This document shows positions 11,516-23,017 of a DNA stretch of 64,000 nt, piece after piece. The position numbers were made by a program, and so were the translations under genes. A model generated the notes under the pieces. It was given only the letters and a program-made list of their open reading frames with translations. It did no database searches and was not told the origin of the DNA. The stretch is from Halichoerus grypus. Taxonomy: Eukaryota > Chordata > Mammalia > Carnivora > Phocidae. The stretch spans positions 99,212,696 through 99,276,695 of the forward strand of contig NC_135720.1 in NCBI RefSeq assembly GCF_964656455.1, written 5' to 3'. Numbering within the stretch: position 1 is the stretch's first letter; every line of letters begins with the position of its first letter.

Positions 11516-12475
11516 TAACCTCTCTCTTCACTTACTGATTCTAAGTGGTACAAACACCAAACCAATCTGTCCTTTTCCTTGAAGCTACTTTCTTTCCCTT
11601 TCTCAGCCCACCTGCTCAGGCATCACATTACTGCCAGGCCATTTGCACCATCTGCTCATTTAAGTGTCCGTTGATGGGAGGACAGAGGACACCTGGTGAC
11701 CGTGAAGTTGGCCCAATACACTGAAGGGAATCAGCAAAGTGGTAAAAAGGCACGAAATGAAACAGACCTTGGGAATCCAGAGGGTTGAGTTTCCAAAGAA
11801 GGAGGGACGAGTGAAGCGGGTTATGCTTCTGAGGCCCTAGGCAGTCTTTTAATTTCCTGACCTTTTGCTTAGTGAGAACTGCCCTGTGAAAGGAGAGACA
11901 TTCCTAAGGAAGCAAGAGCACATTCATTTTCTGCTGAACAGCTGCTTCCTGCAAAGCAAACAATACGTGGTGAGCCTGCTCTGGGTACCTGTTGGAGTGA
12001 AGATTGTTACATGTCTGAAAGACCACTTGTGTGTCCAAGCTGCTAGCTAGGCCATTGCTTCTAATTCTGCAAAGCATCTGTAGCCAACTGTTTATCATTT
12101 CTGAAAGCAAATTCAGACGGAAAGACCTAGCTATAACCTGCAGAAATATGGCCAGAGGTCTACTCTGGAAGATTGGGTCTCAGAGAACCAAGCAAAGGGC
12201 CCCAAGACAAAGTTAGGACACACAATCCTAGACATACCCCAAGGAGCTTCAACGGTCTGTCAGATGTCTCCTTCTCAGCCCAGAGTTACTGAAAACCAAC
12301 TGTCACACATTTAGGTCATGGTTTCAATTCTTAACAGAAAGTGACTGTTTCACCTCACCCGGCAGTATGCAAGTTCATTAAAAACATTAGCCGTGGGGGG
12401 CATGAGGATATTTCCGTCTCTGAACCTTAACAGAATCACTTCAGAATTCATTGTAAATAGTTAATCAGAGCCATT
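11516..12475. other. Single-copy sequence, nothing recognised
   Basis: No repeat landmark. Short frames on both strands at 11865-12216 overlap one another and have no domain. Confidence 0.4.
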
Positions 12476-12479
12476 TGTA

Positions 12480-12700
12480 CAGAATAAGTGTAGTGACGAA
12501 GAGAGTCGTCTCTGGGAATAGGATCTTAATTTCATAATTTACTTGTATGACTATGGGCGGAATAGTGTTTCTCTGTCCTATCTGTAAAATGAGGTGCTGA
12601 TAGCAACCCACCTCACAGGGCTGTTACAAAGACTGTGTGTACCGTGTAAAGAACTAGTCTGGCCTATAGTTAACTGTTACACAGTTTGCTATTATTTGAG
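12480..12700 (+). repeat. MIR fragment
   Basis: TCTCTGTCCTATCTGTAAAATGAGGTGCTGATAGCAACCCACCTCACAGGGCTGTTACAAAG, then GTAAAGAACTAGTCTGGCCTATAG, then GCTATTATTTGAG. A good match to the MIR 3' half. Confidence 0.8.
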
Positions 12701-12704
12701 AAGT

Positions 12705-13695
12705 GAGAGTGTTCTGAAACTTGTTTTCTCTCTTTTTCTTACCCAAAGAAAATAGACGCTAATTATGGAAACTGTTAGGATCAGCATTCTGCATGGATTC
12801 CAGGTGATAAACCTCTTCCATCTTTTCACTTCCTGCCAAGCCTTGTTTCCCATTACCTTATTATTTGACTCCTAACTCTGTGGGAGAAAATAAGAAAAAA
12901 GAAATCTATCTAATGATTCTTTCCTATAGTGTCTTCCTTGTCAGCATCTGCTCCATCTCCAGTAGATATTGATGTATTGAAGGTTCCCTCAAGCTTGTTC
13001 AAACAGGGAATTAACTTTAAGTCTCAGCGATGAGAGGGGGCTTAGTTGGAGCCAAAGTATCTTGCTGCCCTTAAAACTAGTCCAGGCCCTCACAATGGGG
13101 TAAGTCAAGAGTCTCAAACTCAAGTGCCCACAGGGGCCTGAAAGAGGGAAGTGCTGTCAGCCTCTCTTCTGTTGCTCACTTTAGACAAAGATAGGGTGAC
13201 AGATACATATGGTTGTACTTCGAGGCAGATGATTGTGTAAGAACAGCATCAGCAGCCTTACACACTAGATCTCAGTTTGGGAGAAATTAACAAGTGGTGA
13301 GTCCTGTGGAGAAATGGCACCCATTTGAGCTCAAGAGGGAAGCTGCTACTCAGTTCACGTGAGCCCCATGTTGCTCGATTTTCTGATCTTTAAAGAGAAG
13401 CCTCAAATGTGGAATTCTTTTTTCAAGTAAAATCTCCAGATTTTTTATCAGCTGAAAATTTCAGATGTCAGAACATGGAGGGGGACAAATAAAGCATGTT
13501 TACCAGTTGAACCTAGTCTATAGGCTTCAGTTTTGGGTTAAGTTACATGCACTTAGATCCCTCTCCATGCCAGCCAGTAAATTATGAAGAACACTGTACA
13601 TGCCTAGTAGAGGGCTGGGTGCTGTAGGGAGAGAGAAATCTTAATATTGGTCAGGAGATAGGAAGGAGTCTCATCCTTGAGGGCTTTTTCCCTTT
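12705..13695. other. Single-copy sequence, nothing recognised
   Basis: About 1 kb with no landmark and no credible frame. Confidence 0.4.
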
Positions 13696-13845
13696 TCTCC
13701 TTTAACTTTTTATTTTGAAATAATTTCAGATATACAGAAAATTTGCAAAAGTAATGCAAAGACTTTCCATAGATCATTCACCTAGATTCTCTAAATATGG
13801 CTAATATTTTACCATATTGATATTATGATTCTCTTTGTGTTGTTC

Positions 13846-14044
13846 TTTTTTTTTTTTTTTAAAGATTTTTTATTTATTTATTTGACAGAGAGAAAGCAAA
13901 GTAGGCAGAGTGGCAGGCAGAGGAAGAGGGAAAAGCAGGCCCTCTGCTGAGCAGGGCGCCCAACGCAGGGCTTTATCCCAGGACCCTGGGATCATGACCT
14001 GAGCCGAAGGCAGCCGCTTAACCCACTGAGCCACCCAGGCCCCC
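13846..14044 (-). mobile_element. SINEC, antisense, inside old L1
   Basis: T15 run, AAAGATTTTTTATTTATTTATTTGACAG, head ending CCCACTGAGCCACCCAGGCCCCC. Duplications CTCTTTGTGTTGTTCT (13831-13846) and CTCTTTGTCTTGTTCT (14045-14060). Its GTAGGCAGAGTGGCAGGCAGAGG middle differs from the commoner ACACAAGCAGGGGGAGTGGG subtype. Confidence 0.97.
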
Positions 14045-14101
14045 CTCTTTGTCTTGTTCTTAATCTCTCTTTGTATCTCCCTTTTTGGGTTTATCTCTAT
14101 T

Positions 14102-14132
<31 letters not shown>

Positions 14133-14149
14133 GTGTGTGTGTGTGTGTG
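14102..14149. repeat. (GT)n with a GCGCGCGC core
   Basis: 48 nt of unbroken purine-pyrimidine alternation with a CpG-rich centre at 14117-14125. Microsatellite with Z-DNA-forming composition. Confidence 0.95.
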
Positions 14150-14450
14150 AGCATGCACATGATTTTCCTGAAAAATTTGAGAGTAAGTTGAAAAATCAAT
14201 GTCCTTTTACTTCCAAATGGTTTCATGTATTTCTTAAAAGCAAGAATATCTTTGTACATACCACAGTGTAATAGTCAGATGAAGAAATTAACATTAATGC
14301 AGTGTTATTATCTGATCTTTAACGATCATTCAAATTTCATGCCCCAATTTCTTTATTGCAAAAGAAGAATTTTGGGTCCAGAATCCAACAGTGTCCATGT
14401 TGTCTCTTCATAGTCTTGTTTGTTGGCTGGGGTGGGGTGGGGAAGCAGTT

Positions 14451-15090
14451 TCTCTTTGTCTTTCATAAGAAAAGACAAATCTCTTTTGTCTTTTATAACA
14501 TTAATATTTTAGAAGAGTACAGGCGATTCCTTAATATTTTAGAAGAGAAGAGATTATCTTTCATTTTGGGTTTGTTTAGTATTTCCTAACGATTAGATTC
14601 AGGTCATGCATTTTTGTCAGGGATACCAAGAAGTGATGTTGAGTCCTTCTCCATGTAAGAAAGACACAATGGGAGTATTTGGGGAAGACTGTCCATTTGT
14701 TTTGGGAAGAGAAGCATTAACTGTACAAGTACTGGCCCTCCAAACTGGCCTTTTGCTATTGTTTTTGTGATTTTAACCTTGTTATTAGACGATCGTATTC
14801 AAATTCTTTCAGTCTACATAAAGGTTTCTCCTCTTCTCCCACTCTGTATTTGTTTTCATCATGAAATATCCAGATTCTTTGGATCCATTTGGTATTGAGA
14901 TTATATGTAAACCTAGGCAGTTTGATGAATCGGTAGCTGAAATAACAACAAAATAGAGCAGACAGGACTCACCATTGAATTTGGCATCAGGAGCCTTTCC
15001 CACTACTTGGGCCCTCAGAAGCTTTAAATATGAAGTAAGAAGCAGACTGTGCATTATATAGAGTGTAGAGATGCCTAACTACTTCATCCT
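14451..15090. other. Unassigned sequence with a 17-bp direct repeat
   Basis: TTAATATTTTAGAAGAG occurs at 14501-14517 and 14531-14547 (period 30). GACAAATCTCTTTTGTC nearby is partly self-complementary. No gene. Confidence 0.5.
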
Positions 15091-15097
15091 CACTTTG

Positions 15098-15273
15098 TTT
15101 TTTTATTTTTTAAAGATTTTATTTATTTATTTGACAGAGAGAGACACAGCGAGAGAGGGAACACAAGCAGGGGGAGTGGGAGAGGGAGAAGCAGGCTTCC
15201 CCTGAGCAGGGAGCCCGATGCGGGACCTGAGCTGAAGGCAGACACTTAACGACTGAGCCACCCAGGCGCCCCC
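15098..15273 (-). mobile_element. SINEC, antisense, with internal deletion
   Basis: Typical tail and head ending GCCACCCAGGCGCCCC, but GATGCGGG joins directly to ACCTGAGC. The usual 27 bases between them, which hold the B-box-like GGGATCGAGCC on the sense strand, are missing. Confidence 0.95.
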
Positions 15274-15539
15274 ATACTCAATTTAATAAAAGAAATACTT
15301 CCTGGCATTTATACAATTTTGGAAAATACTCAAGACTTTATCCTATTTATTGTTTCTTTTTTATAAGACAAAATAGTATGCAGGTGAAGATTTTAAAATA
15401 TTAGCATGAGAGAGTCCTGCACTGGAATCCTAGTTTTGTTCCTTGGGACAGTCATTCTGTGGAAATGCTTTATGAAGCCCCTAAATTTGAGCAGCCTCAG
15501 AGAGCAGCAAAGCACAGGTTCTTAAACTAACAGGTTCTA

Positions 15540-15715
15540 GTTGGAGCTTTGGATTTGCCATCCGGTATTTGTGGAATTGTAGACAATTTGCTCTCTGGAG
15601 CTCAGTTTCCTCATTTGTAAAATGGAGGATTATCTTGCCAGACTCTCACAAGGATTAACAAGATAAACAAAAGAAAAACATTTAACTCAGTGCACTTGGT
15701 AGAGTCCAATAAATG
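15540..15715 (+). repeat. MIR fragment
   Basis: GACAATTTGCTCTCTGGAGCTCAGTTTCCTCATTTGTAAAATGGAGGAT, then CACAAGGATTAACAAGATAA, then GAGTCCAATAAATGTGG. Clear MIR 3' half. Confidence 0.8.
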
Positions 15716-15719
15716 TGGA

Positions 15720-17240
15720 TTTTCTTCCATATTCTTTTTTATCTAGGCACCTTCAAGGGTTTACTAATTCCCTCCTTGTTACAAAGTCCATTGGGAGGAA
15801 TTTCAGTACCTAGTTATACTAAAAAAGATTTGGTAAAAAAAAGAGGCACAGAATTTAAAAAAATTTTTCACAACCTGGCATGTTGGACATATGCCCGCTC
15901 TCCTTACAGTCCTAAAATCATGAAAGCAAATATTGATGATTGGGAAGTTTTTACATTAATATGGTACGTTTAACCAAAATACTTGCAGAATCAATTTGGC
16001 AGTCACAAATAGGAAGCCTCTGGATCTTGGTTCTATGTAGAAATTCCCTTTTGGTAATTTAAGCAGTTCCTTACAATTGGAACTCAAGAATTACTGTGAC
16101 AAAGTAAGCTACAACGTCTTTCATGTGTTGAAAGGAGATTATCATGGACTGAAGGAACATGGTCCCATGTAGAGAAAATTGCCCCCTCAGGTGGTTCTGA
16201 CTCACTGGTGGAGTGACAGTGTGCATGTAAGCCTGCCTTCAGCTTCAGTGGCTCACAGATCCACTTTCGTTCACTTTAGATTTTTGCAGGCACATGACAT
16301 CATAGTCCTGGTAAAGATGAAACAATCTTGAATTTCTATTTTCTCACCTTTATAGGAAGTTACTTCATTGTTGTACAGCTATTTCTGCTTTTCTAATGTA
16401 TTTGAAGGGAGTAAGTCATCAGAAATAGGGTAGGGAGAATGTTGAAGAAAGGGAAGGGTGGTGTCATCATCCACTTTTTTTTTTTTAAACGCTGCTTATA
16501 TTTGGGATGCCCATATGACTGATTATCCAAATAATATTATCCAATAACCATAGGACTGATTATCCACTCTTACTTTTGAGAGAGAAAGAGGGTGTTATTA
16601 GTAATTTTACTGAGACAAAATAAGTAAACTGAGGCTGACCCAGGCAAACCGGGGTATATGCTCATGATCTCCTTGAGGACTTGTGTAATTAAAATTAATA
16701 GGAAGGTTACACTTGAGGAGAATGGTTAAATAAATAAAGCTGCCAATGGGCAGTAATCCCACTTACTGCTATCCCCTATCTCTGTCCTTCTCCGGGCTGG
16801 TTAGGGCTCTCCATTGCAGGCTTGTCACCATGATTCAGACTTCAACTGGCTTTTCTGGAAGAATGTATGTGGCTGGTGCCCCAATTCTCATGACCCATTT
16901 CAGAGAACTGAAGATTTGTCTTAGAAATTCCTTCACAGTTAAAAGGTCTGTTTGTGGTGATCTTAGTGTAGTGGTCTTTTTTGAACAGAGGAGTTCATGG
17001 TCACAAACAACAGGGGAAATCTGGCGCTAATGTGTTTGGAAAGTGACTGTTTTTGTTTTAGGGAGAGGGTTTTTGTTTGTTTGTTTTACCATGGAGGCAG
17101 AAGCCTTCTTCCCCTTCACTTCACAATCCTGTGTACTTGTGAGCCATGGGCGTCTATAGCCTTTTCATGAGCCTTTGTTCAGTTGTCCCTCCCCACAGGC
17201 AGAGTGGACAGTGTATGCAGGGTGGCTTACTCATGGAGCA
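15720..17240. other. Mostly single-copy sequence, nothing recognised
   Basis: Frames at 15713-15973 and 16746-17030 show no known domain. The 16740-17060 stretch is less AT-rich than its neighbours and free of repeat landmarks. No gene supported. Confidence 0.4.
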
Positions 17241-17255
17241 CAGGCTTCTCATTCT

Positions 17256-17462
17256 TCTTTTTTTTTTTAAATAAAGATTTTATTTATTTATTTGATGGAG
17301 AGAGAGAGCCAGAGAGCACACGTGGGGGGAATGGCAGAGGGAGAAGGAGAAGCAGACTCCCCGCTGAGCAGGGAGCCCGATGCGGGGCTCCATCCCAGGA
17401 CCCTGGGATCATGACCTGAGCCGAAGGCAGACGCTTAACTGACTGAGCCACCCAGGTGCCCC
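17256..17462 (-). mobile_element. SINEC, antisense
   Basis: T run, AAATAAAGATTTTATTTATTTATTTGATGG, head ending CTGACTGAGCCACCCAGGTGCCCC. Duplications CAGGCTTCTCATTCT (17241-17255) and CAGGCTTCCCATTCT (17463-17477). Confidence 0.97.
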
Positions 17463-17537
17463 CAGGCTTCCCATTCTAAAGAGGAGTACAAACAAGATCC
17501 AGAGAAGCAAAGTGAGATGCTTGCTGTCACAGCATTT

Positions 17538-17541
<4 letters not shown>

Positions 17542-17589
<48 letters not shown>
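17542..17589. repeat. (TA)24 microsatellite
   Basis: Perfect uninterrupted TA dinucleotide array of 48 nt, followed by CATACA. Confidence 0.97.
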
Positions 17590-17593
<4 letters not shown>

Positions 17594-17649
17594 CAGCTTT
17601 TCTGACCTAAATAAATTTGGGTCCAGTTGATGGAGTAGTCTCAGGGACT

Positions 17650-17765
17650 TCTGAATTAATAATAGGGATAATACAATAATAATAGTGAAATCATAACGTG
17701 CTTACCATGTACAAGGCATTGTTTTAGGAGCCTAATGCATGCTACTACTTATACCTAACATTTTA
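17650..17765 (+). repeat. MIR 5' fragment
   Basis: AATAATAGTGAAATCATAACGTGCTTACCATGTACAAGGCATTGTTTTAGGAGCCTAATGCATGC follows the MIR start. Confidence 0.65.
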
Positions 17766-17879
17766 ATCAATATTTAAAATTTTTCCCTAATGGTAAGTGC
17801 AAAATTTAGACTTCTTTTCCTTCATGGGGTATAGAATTAATTGTTTGCAACACATTAGCCCTGTTTTGTTTATTTGCCA

Positions 17880-18200
17880 AGAAAGCTTTGGATAGATAGT
17901 TTTTCTCATGTAACTGAGTGCTTTTAGCTCTTTCCTTGTACATTAGAGGAGTGTTTTTCAGCATACATCTTGCTGCTTTTGGTTCAAGGCTGAATGCGGC
18001 TTTGTCTTGCAGTGTTTATATTTGTGCTGTAGTAGTGCGGACTCATATGATTAGGTAAGGTTTGTTGCTGGAGGCAATATTATGCAATTGCTTAAAATCT
18101 TACCCAGTTCAGATGGTTAACGGTCTTCAGTGGCATTTAACTCCTGTTTAGTGTTTATTTGTATTCAAGTACTTTAAGATAGGAGTTTAGTTAGCTTCCT
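17880..18200. promoter_or_regulatory. Weak candidate conserved non-coding block
   Basis: Repeat-free sequence with balanced composition around GCTGAATGCGGCTTTGTCTTGC and GGCAATATTATGCAATTGC, which is C/EBP-like. Assignment rests on composition and motif content only. Confidence 0.2.
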
Positions 18201-18685
18201 GGGGTGACCTTCTGCCTGATACTATTATTTGAGTTACATTTCAAATATAGCAGGGGGCAGGGTGGGGAAGGAAAAAAGGAAAGGAAGAGAAAAAAACATG
18301 GGTCACATTGTCATTCATTACCCATTAAATGTTTAGGAAGTATTGTTTTCCTCAATACAAATGAGAGATACAATTAGCCTGAAGGGCATCACTTTCTATG
18401 TAAATCCAAGGGGAAGTCTCCCTGGGAGTGTTGGAGTTGGGTGTGGTTGGCTATAGGCTTTTCACTGTCCAGTTCAGGTCCCAGTGATTTTTCTAGGAGT
18501 CCTGGCACCGAGCTGGGCACTTAGTTAATGCTCCGCATGTAATGGACTGGAGGGATGAAGACTTAAGGAGAGAACTGAAATATAGTAGAATATTAGAAGG
18601 GGTTGTTTTGTCGTGTTGAAGGATGCCAGGGTGGGCTTCACTGTGGATTATAAAAATGAAAGAAAGATTGATAATTATTTATGGT
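18201..18685. other. Unassigned sequence
   Basis: Includes a purine-rich G/A stretch at 18250-18300. No gene or repeat recognised. Confidence 0.4.
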
Positions 18686-19370
18686 AGGTGTTGAGCAGGA
18701 GGATCCAAGTACCAACCCCAAGTGAGGACTCCCACCACTGGAGGTGGGCGAGCAAAGATCAGAACACAGTGAACCGTTAGGAGTAGGAGCCCACAGACCT
18801 CCACCCACTGCCTCATATAGGCTTCAGAGTCCCTGCGGAGAACTCGACACACGAGGCAGCAGTCAGAAGAGTATGCCACTCAGAGAAAGAAGAACTACAG
18901 CCAGATCAGTGTCTGGAGTACGGCTAACAGGCCCCTCTGATAGGCATTCAGGGGAGTGGACTGTATAGAGGACTCTGAGGCTGCAGGCAAAGACCCGGTT
19001 CTCTTCCTCCGGAGGCTGACGGGCTGGTGGGGCTGGCTGGCCCTCAGTCACAGGACCCACAGGCTCATGCAACACAAGGACATTCACTTGTGTTGAGTTG
19101 TATTGGATTGTATTGGGTAGTACTGAGGCGTAGTGGGTTGTATGGGGTAGTACTGAGTTGTATTGGGCTGAGTACCCAGAGCAGGGGAAAGGTTTCTTCT
19201 AATCGGGAAGAATCTGGGGCTGCATGACAGCTCCCGCCAACCTTCCACATGGGTGAATGTTTCAGGCCCCGAACACAGATGGGGCAACCCTCAGAGTGCC
19301 AGATTGCAGGATAGCCGTGTCCACAACATAAGAAGGGGCAGAGGGGAGTGAAGGCTCAAACTAGAAATGT
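18686..19370. other. GC-richer block with several CpGs
   Basis: Clearly higher GC and CpG content than the surrounding AT-rich DNA. Short overlapping frames on both strands (18679-19287) have no domain. It could be an old LTR or other unrecognised repeat, or a single-copy GC island; I cannot assign it. Confidence 0.45.
19088..19177. repeat. 10-bp minisatellite, about nine units
   Basis: Decamers in register: TTGTGTTGAG, TTGTATTGGA, TTGTATTGGG, TAGTACTGAG, GCGTAGTGGG, TTGTATGGGG, TAGTACTGAG, TTGTATTGGG, CTGAGTACCC. A higher-order repeat of units 3-4 and 6-7 is visible. Confidence 0.85.
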
Positions 19371-20450
19371 GCTCCTGGAAAATGAAAACTTAGTGTGGTT
19401 ATCTCCATCCCTCCCCTCAATTTTATGAATGGCAGACATTACTAATCAGTCATGGAAGTTTTTGCAAATAAATTGGGATACAGTCAGAATCCTTTTGCTT
19501 TTTATCTTCAGAATCCTTCTTAACAAATCATTTCCTGTGGCCATTGTCAACTACAGGGAGTTAGTGTATGATTTAAAATGTATTTATTAGAGGACTACAG
19601 ATCTTGTGAAATTAAAGGCATGTCAGCTCTGAGGTGGGAAGAGAGCAGAGGACAGGTATCTGTATTGAAACGGGCCTGGGAAAGGGTGTCAGAGGAAGAA
19701 GAGAAGATCCCAGTAGGGGAGAAATGGATCTTATAGACTCAGCTGGGTTGGCATGGATGGATGAATGAATGAATAAATAATGAGAGGTACATTTGAATTA
19801 GTCAGAATGTCTGTATTCCCCTCATGGCATTTCCTTCATTTTTAAACAACCTTGGGCAAACCCCATATGTCAGATATTTCCTAGCAAAACAAAGATCGGA
19901 AGTGCAGCAATATCCTGATAATTCAGGCAAAACCTGCACTTCTGCTCGGAGTACAGAAAATACCACTGGGGAAGAGAATTATAAATAAAAACATGTTTTT
20001 CTTTTATAACAGCATGTCATTACCATCTTTATGAATTTATATGACATCTTTTACTTAGGAAAGTAAATGGAATTCCATTAATGTTTATAAACGACTACTG
20101 AAAAACTATGCAGTGTGGGGTAGCATTACGATCCAATACCCAAGTTAGGGGACTGGAGCTCTTATTCCTGAGTGATTAGGCTAAACTCCCGATCACTCAT
20201 ATTTTGACTGAAGCATTCCAATAAGAAGTGAAAAATTTTCTAAATTGTATATTGAAGACCAAAACATGTAACCAACAGAGAATGCCTTCATTTTGTATTT
20301 TCTTATAGTTACTTGGAGTTATGTGCCCATAGTTTTAACCACATATCTTGGTGTACTTAATGATGTGGGGCTCACGATTTTACTTCTTTGCTTCTTGCTG
20401 TAGATGATTACCTATATATCTTCACTTCTTTTGATCTGTTCAATGTAAAT
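19371..20450. other. Unassigned sequence
   Basis: Contains a short (TGAA/TAAA)n tract near 19755-19780. No gene recognised. Confidence 0.4.
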
Positions 20451-20454
20451 CAAG

Positions 20455-21430
20455 AAGAAATTTTATTACATGCATTTCAGTTGTCAAAAACTAAAAATAT
20501 GTAAAATTCTACAACCTAAAGCAACCCCCGTTAACATTTTGGTAATATATACCCTTCTAAAAAACACAGAAGAGATTATTTTTATACATTCTTTTATAAA
20601 ATGACTTTGTACTGGGGCACCTGCATGGCTCAGTTGGTTAAGCATCTGACTCTTGGTTTCGGCTCAGGTCATGTTCTCAGAGTTTCGAGAATGAGCCCCA
20701 TGTCAGGCTCTGCACTCAGCGCAGAGTCTGTTTGAGATACTCTCCCTTCCCCTCAAGCCCCCCCGCCCCCCGCTTGCATGCACTTTCTCTCAAATAAATA
20801 AATAAATAATAAAATCTTTTTAAAAATTTAAAAAAGTGAAATGACTTTGTGTTACTTCCAATATGTTGTGTGATAAATATCTCCTTTCTATATCAATAAA
20901 TTTATATTTATGTAAGATAGATATATCATTTTTCATGGTTGCCTAGTGTTCTATTCTCTGGGTTTAACACAAGCTACTTAACCAATTCTTAATTTTGGAT
21001 ATAACATTTATTTCCAAATTTTGCAATAATGTAAAGAAATAATATCCCTGAAGTTAAGGATGGAAGCTGGTATCCATCCTTAATATTTTGCTAGGGATAA
21101 ACCTTGGAAGTGCTATTGCAGGGACAAAGAATGTGCACATTGTTAAAACTTCCGCTGTAGCTTGCTGATTGCCTTTCAGAAAGGTCGAAGGTGTTTTCAC
21201 TTTGAATGGCTGTGTGCGGAAGTCTAAGAAGCCTTGATATTATCCTTTTTCTTTCTTTATTTTTCATCTTTGCCGATCTGATAAATTGTGCTACTGTATC
21301 TCAGTTTAATTTGATATTTTAAATTTTACTTGTGAGTTTGAAACATGTTTATTGGCCCTTTGTATTATTTGATTTGTGCATCACATATACAGGTTTTGTT
21401 ATTTTTTTTTTCTGTATGTATTGTCTTTCT
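20455..21430 (-). repeat. Old L1 (L1M-type) 3' region, interrupted
   Basis: Antisense L1 ORF2 landmarks: TTGCAATAATGTAAAGAAATAATATCC, GGGATAAACCTTGGAAGTGCTATTGCAGGGACAAAGAATGTGC, CTTTGCCGATCTGATAAATTG and TGTTTATTGGCCCTTTGTATT. The SINE at 20614-20836 lies inside. Frames are destroyed. Confidence 0.75.
20614..20836 (+). mobile_element. SINEC, older subtype, sense
   Basis: GGGGCACCTGCATGGCTCAG head with the GACTCTTGGTTTCGGCTCAGG spacer, (C)n stretch and AAATAAATAAATAAATAATAAAATC tail. Duplications AAATGACTTTGT at 20599-20610 and 20839-20850. The GACTCTTGGTTT motif resembles a SINE type also known from cats, so it may predate the dog-cat split (inference). Confidence 0.93.
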
Positions 21431-22100
21431 CATTGATTAAAAAATAACTATTAAGTATGCAAACCCATGGGACTATCTGAATTTTATAATTTTAATAGAT
21501 TTCAAAATATTCTATATCAGGATTTTGAATTGTGAGAATCCACACTCATTCATGCTTTCTTAAACTGTTCTCACTGCAATGACCATTAGCAAAAATATGA
21601 TATTGACCTTGGCAGAAACTGTTCTGAACCACCTTCTTAATGGTCTTTAATAGTAATGAACTAAATTGTAACTGAGCAGAGAATAAAACTTAGCTATTCC
21701 AAAGTAAAATAGAAAATGGAATCAATTATACTTTTCAGCTAATGGCAAGGTCATTTTTTCTTCATTTTCTAAATATTTTAGGCTAAAGTAGATTTTCTCA
21801 TGGACTTATTTTTGAGGGGGGTGGGGGTGCCGATTTGCCAGATAACTTCTTCCATTCTGCATTGCTTAATAATGCTGGTATGGACAGAGCCAGAGTGTTA
21901 ATGATCTGAGGATCTAAACTTCAGATGAAACAAAGATCACAGATCAAAGTGATTTTGCCTTGCGGGGACTCACATCCAGGGTCAAATGCAGGCTCTTGGT
22001 AGGTGATTGAGGAAGGAAGGATAGTCTGAGGAGGAGATAGTGTGGCAGGTTCTTCATCAGCTCTGCCGCAAAGCACTTTCTGAGTGTGACCCCCATGCTT
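21431..22100. other. Unassigned sequence
   Basis: No repeat landmark or credible gene. Confidence 0.4.
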
Positions 22101-22116
22101 AAGAATCATCACACTA

Positions 22117-22324
22117 GGGGCACCTGGGTGGCTCAGTCGTTAAGCGTCTGCCTTTGGCTCAGGTCATGATCCCGGGGTCCTGGGATCGGGCCCCGCATCG
22201 GGCTCCCCGCTCGGCGGGAGGCCTACTTCTCCCTCTCCCACACCCCGGCTTGTGTTCCTGCTCTCGCTAACTCTCTCTCTCTCTGTCAAATAAATAAATA
22301 AAATCTTTAAAAAAAAAAAAAAAA
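22117..22324 (+). mobile_element. SINEC, sense, young-looking
   Basis: Head GGGGCACCTGGGTGGCTCAG, B-box-like GGGATCGGGCCC, long A tail (about 19 A). Perfect 16-bp duplications AAGAATCATCACACTA at 22101-22116 and 22325-22340. Confidence 0.98.
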
Positions 22325-22340
22325 AAGAATCATCACACTA

Positions 22341-23015
22341 CATCCTGATTCTCCACCAAGCTCAAATCTGAGAGCTTCATCTTTGATTCAGCTGGTACAC
22401 TGAGATGGATATTCATATCTTTATAGACATGTTGCCTTCCCACCCCTAATTTTTTTTCCTCATGGTGCTTGGTGTTAGGGTGAAGGGCGAAGGCCACATT
22501 TGAACATAAGTCAGGTTTTTTTTATTTTATGTGGGGGAAAGCCGGGGGCGTTTGCAGAACTTAAAACAGAAATCAAACCTTTAAAGGTTGACTGTATATG
22601 TCCTGCCACTCATATTCTCTTCTGGCTTCTAACTTTCCCTAGGCTTAAAATACATCTGGAGTTGCTGCTTCCTTTGTTCTTCAGAGAGTTCATTTCTTAT
22701 TCTTTAAAAAAAGCACACACACACAAAACAAAAAACATTTTTTTTAAAAGGGCAACAAATAAAGTTTTTGTTGATCATAATTTCAAAGCTTTGTTGCCTA
22801 CAACTCAGTAGAACAAAACAGGACTTGCTGTTATTTCAGAGAGTGCCATGCTGTACCCTAACTTGGTAGGCTTCTCAGTGGGCAGTTCCTCAGCTGAGTG
22901 GTTTACTGACTATGAAATTAGGAGGAACTGGGGCAGGAGAATCAGCCACTGGATTTTGAAATGAAGACAGATGAGGAAATGCATCCGGAAAGAATGCTAA
23001 TTTAATATATCCCAG
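22341..23015. other. Unassigned sequence
   Basis: The frame at 22500-22811 begins in a T-rich tract and ends in low-complexity CA/A sequence. No domain, so not called as a gene. Confidence 0.4.
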
Positions 23016-23017
23016 TA

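Larger units (their letters stand above)
13697..14450 (-). repeat. Old L1 (L1M-type) 3' region, interrupted
   Basis: TTTTATTTTGAAATAATTTCAGATATACAG..., GCAAAAGTAATGCAAAG and CACCTAGATTCTCTAAATATG are antisense L1M landmarks. After the SINE at 13846-14044 and the GT/GC tract the element resumes, with GAAATTAACATTAATGCAGTG and CAAATTTCATGCCCCAATTTC. The insertion order is therefore old L1 first, SINE later. Confidence 0.65.

Noticed and set aside
13870..14259. 129-codon open frame on the minus strand
   Set aside because: Consists of (GT)n translated as Thr-His repeats plus SINE sequence.
18686..19370. CpG island promoter
   Set aside because: CpG content is raised but still sparse, and no transcription-start signals or adjacent exon are visible.
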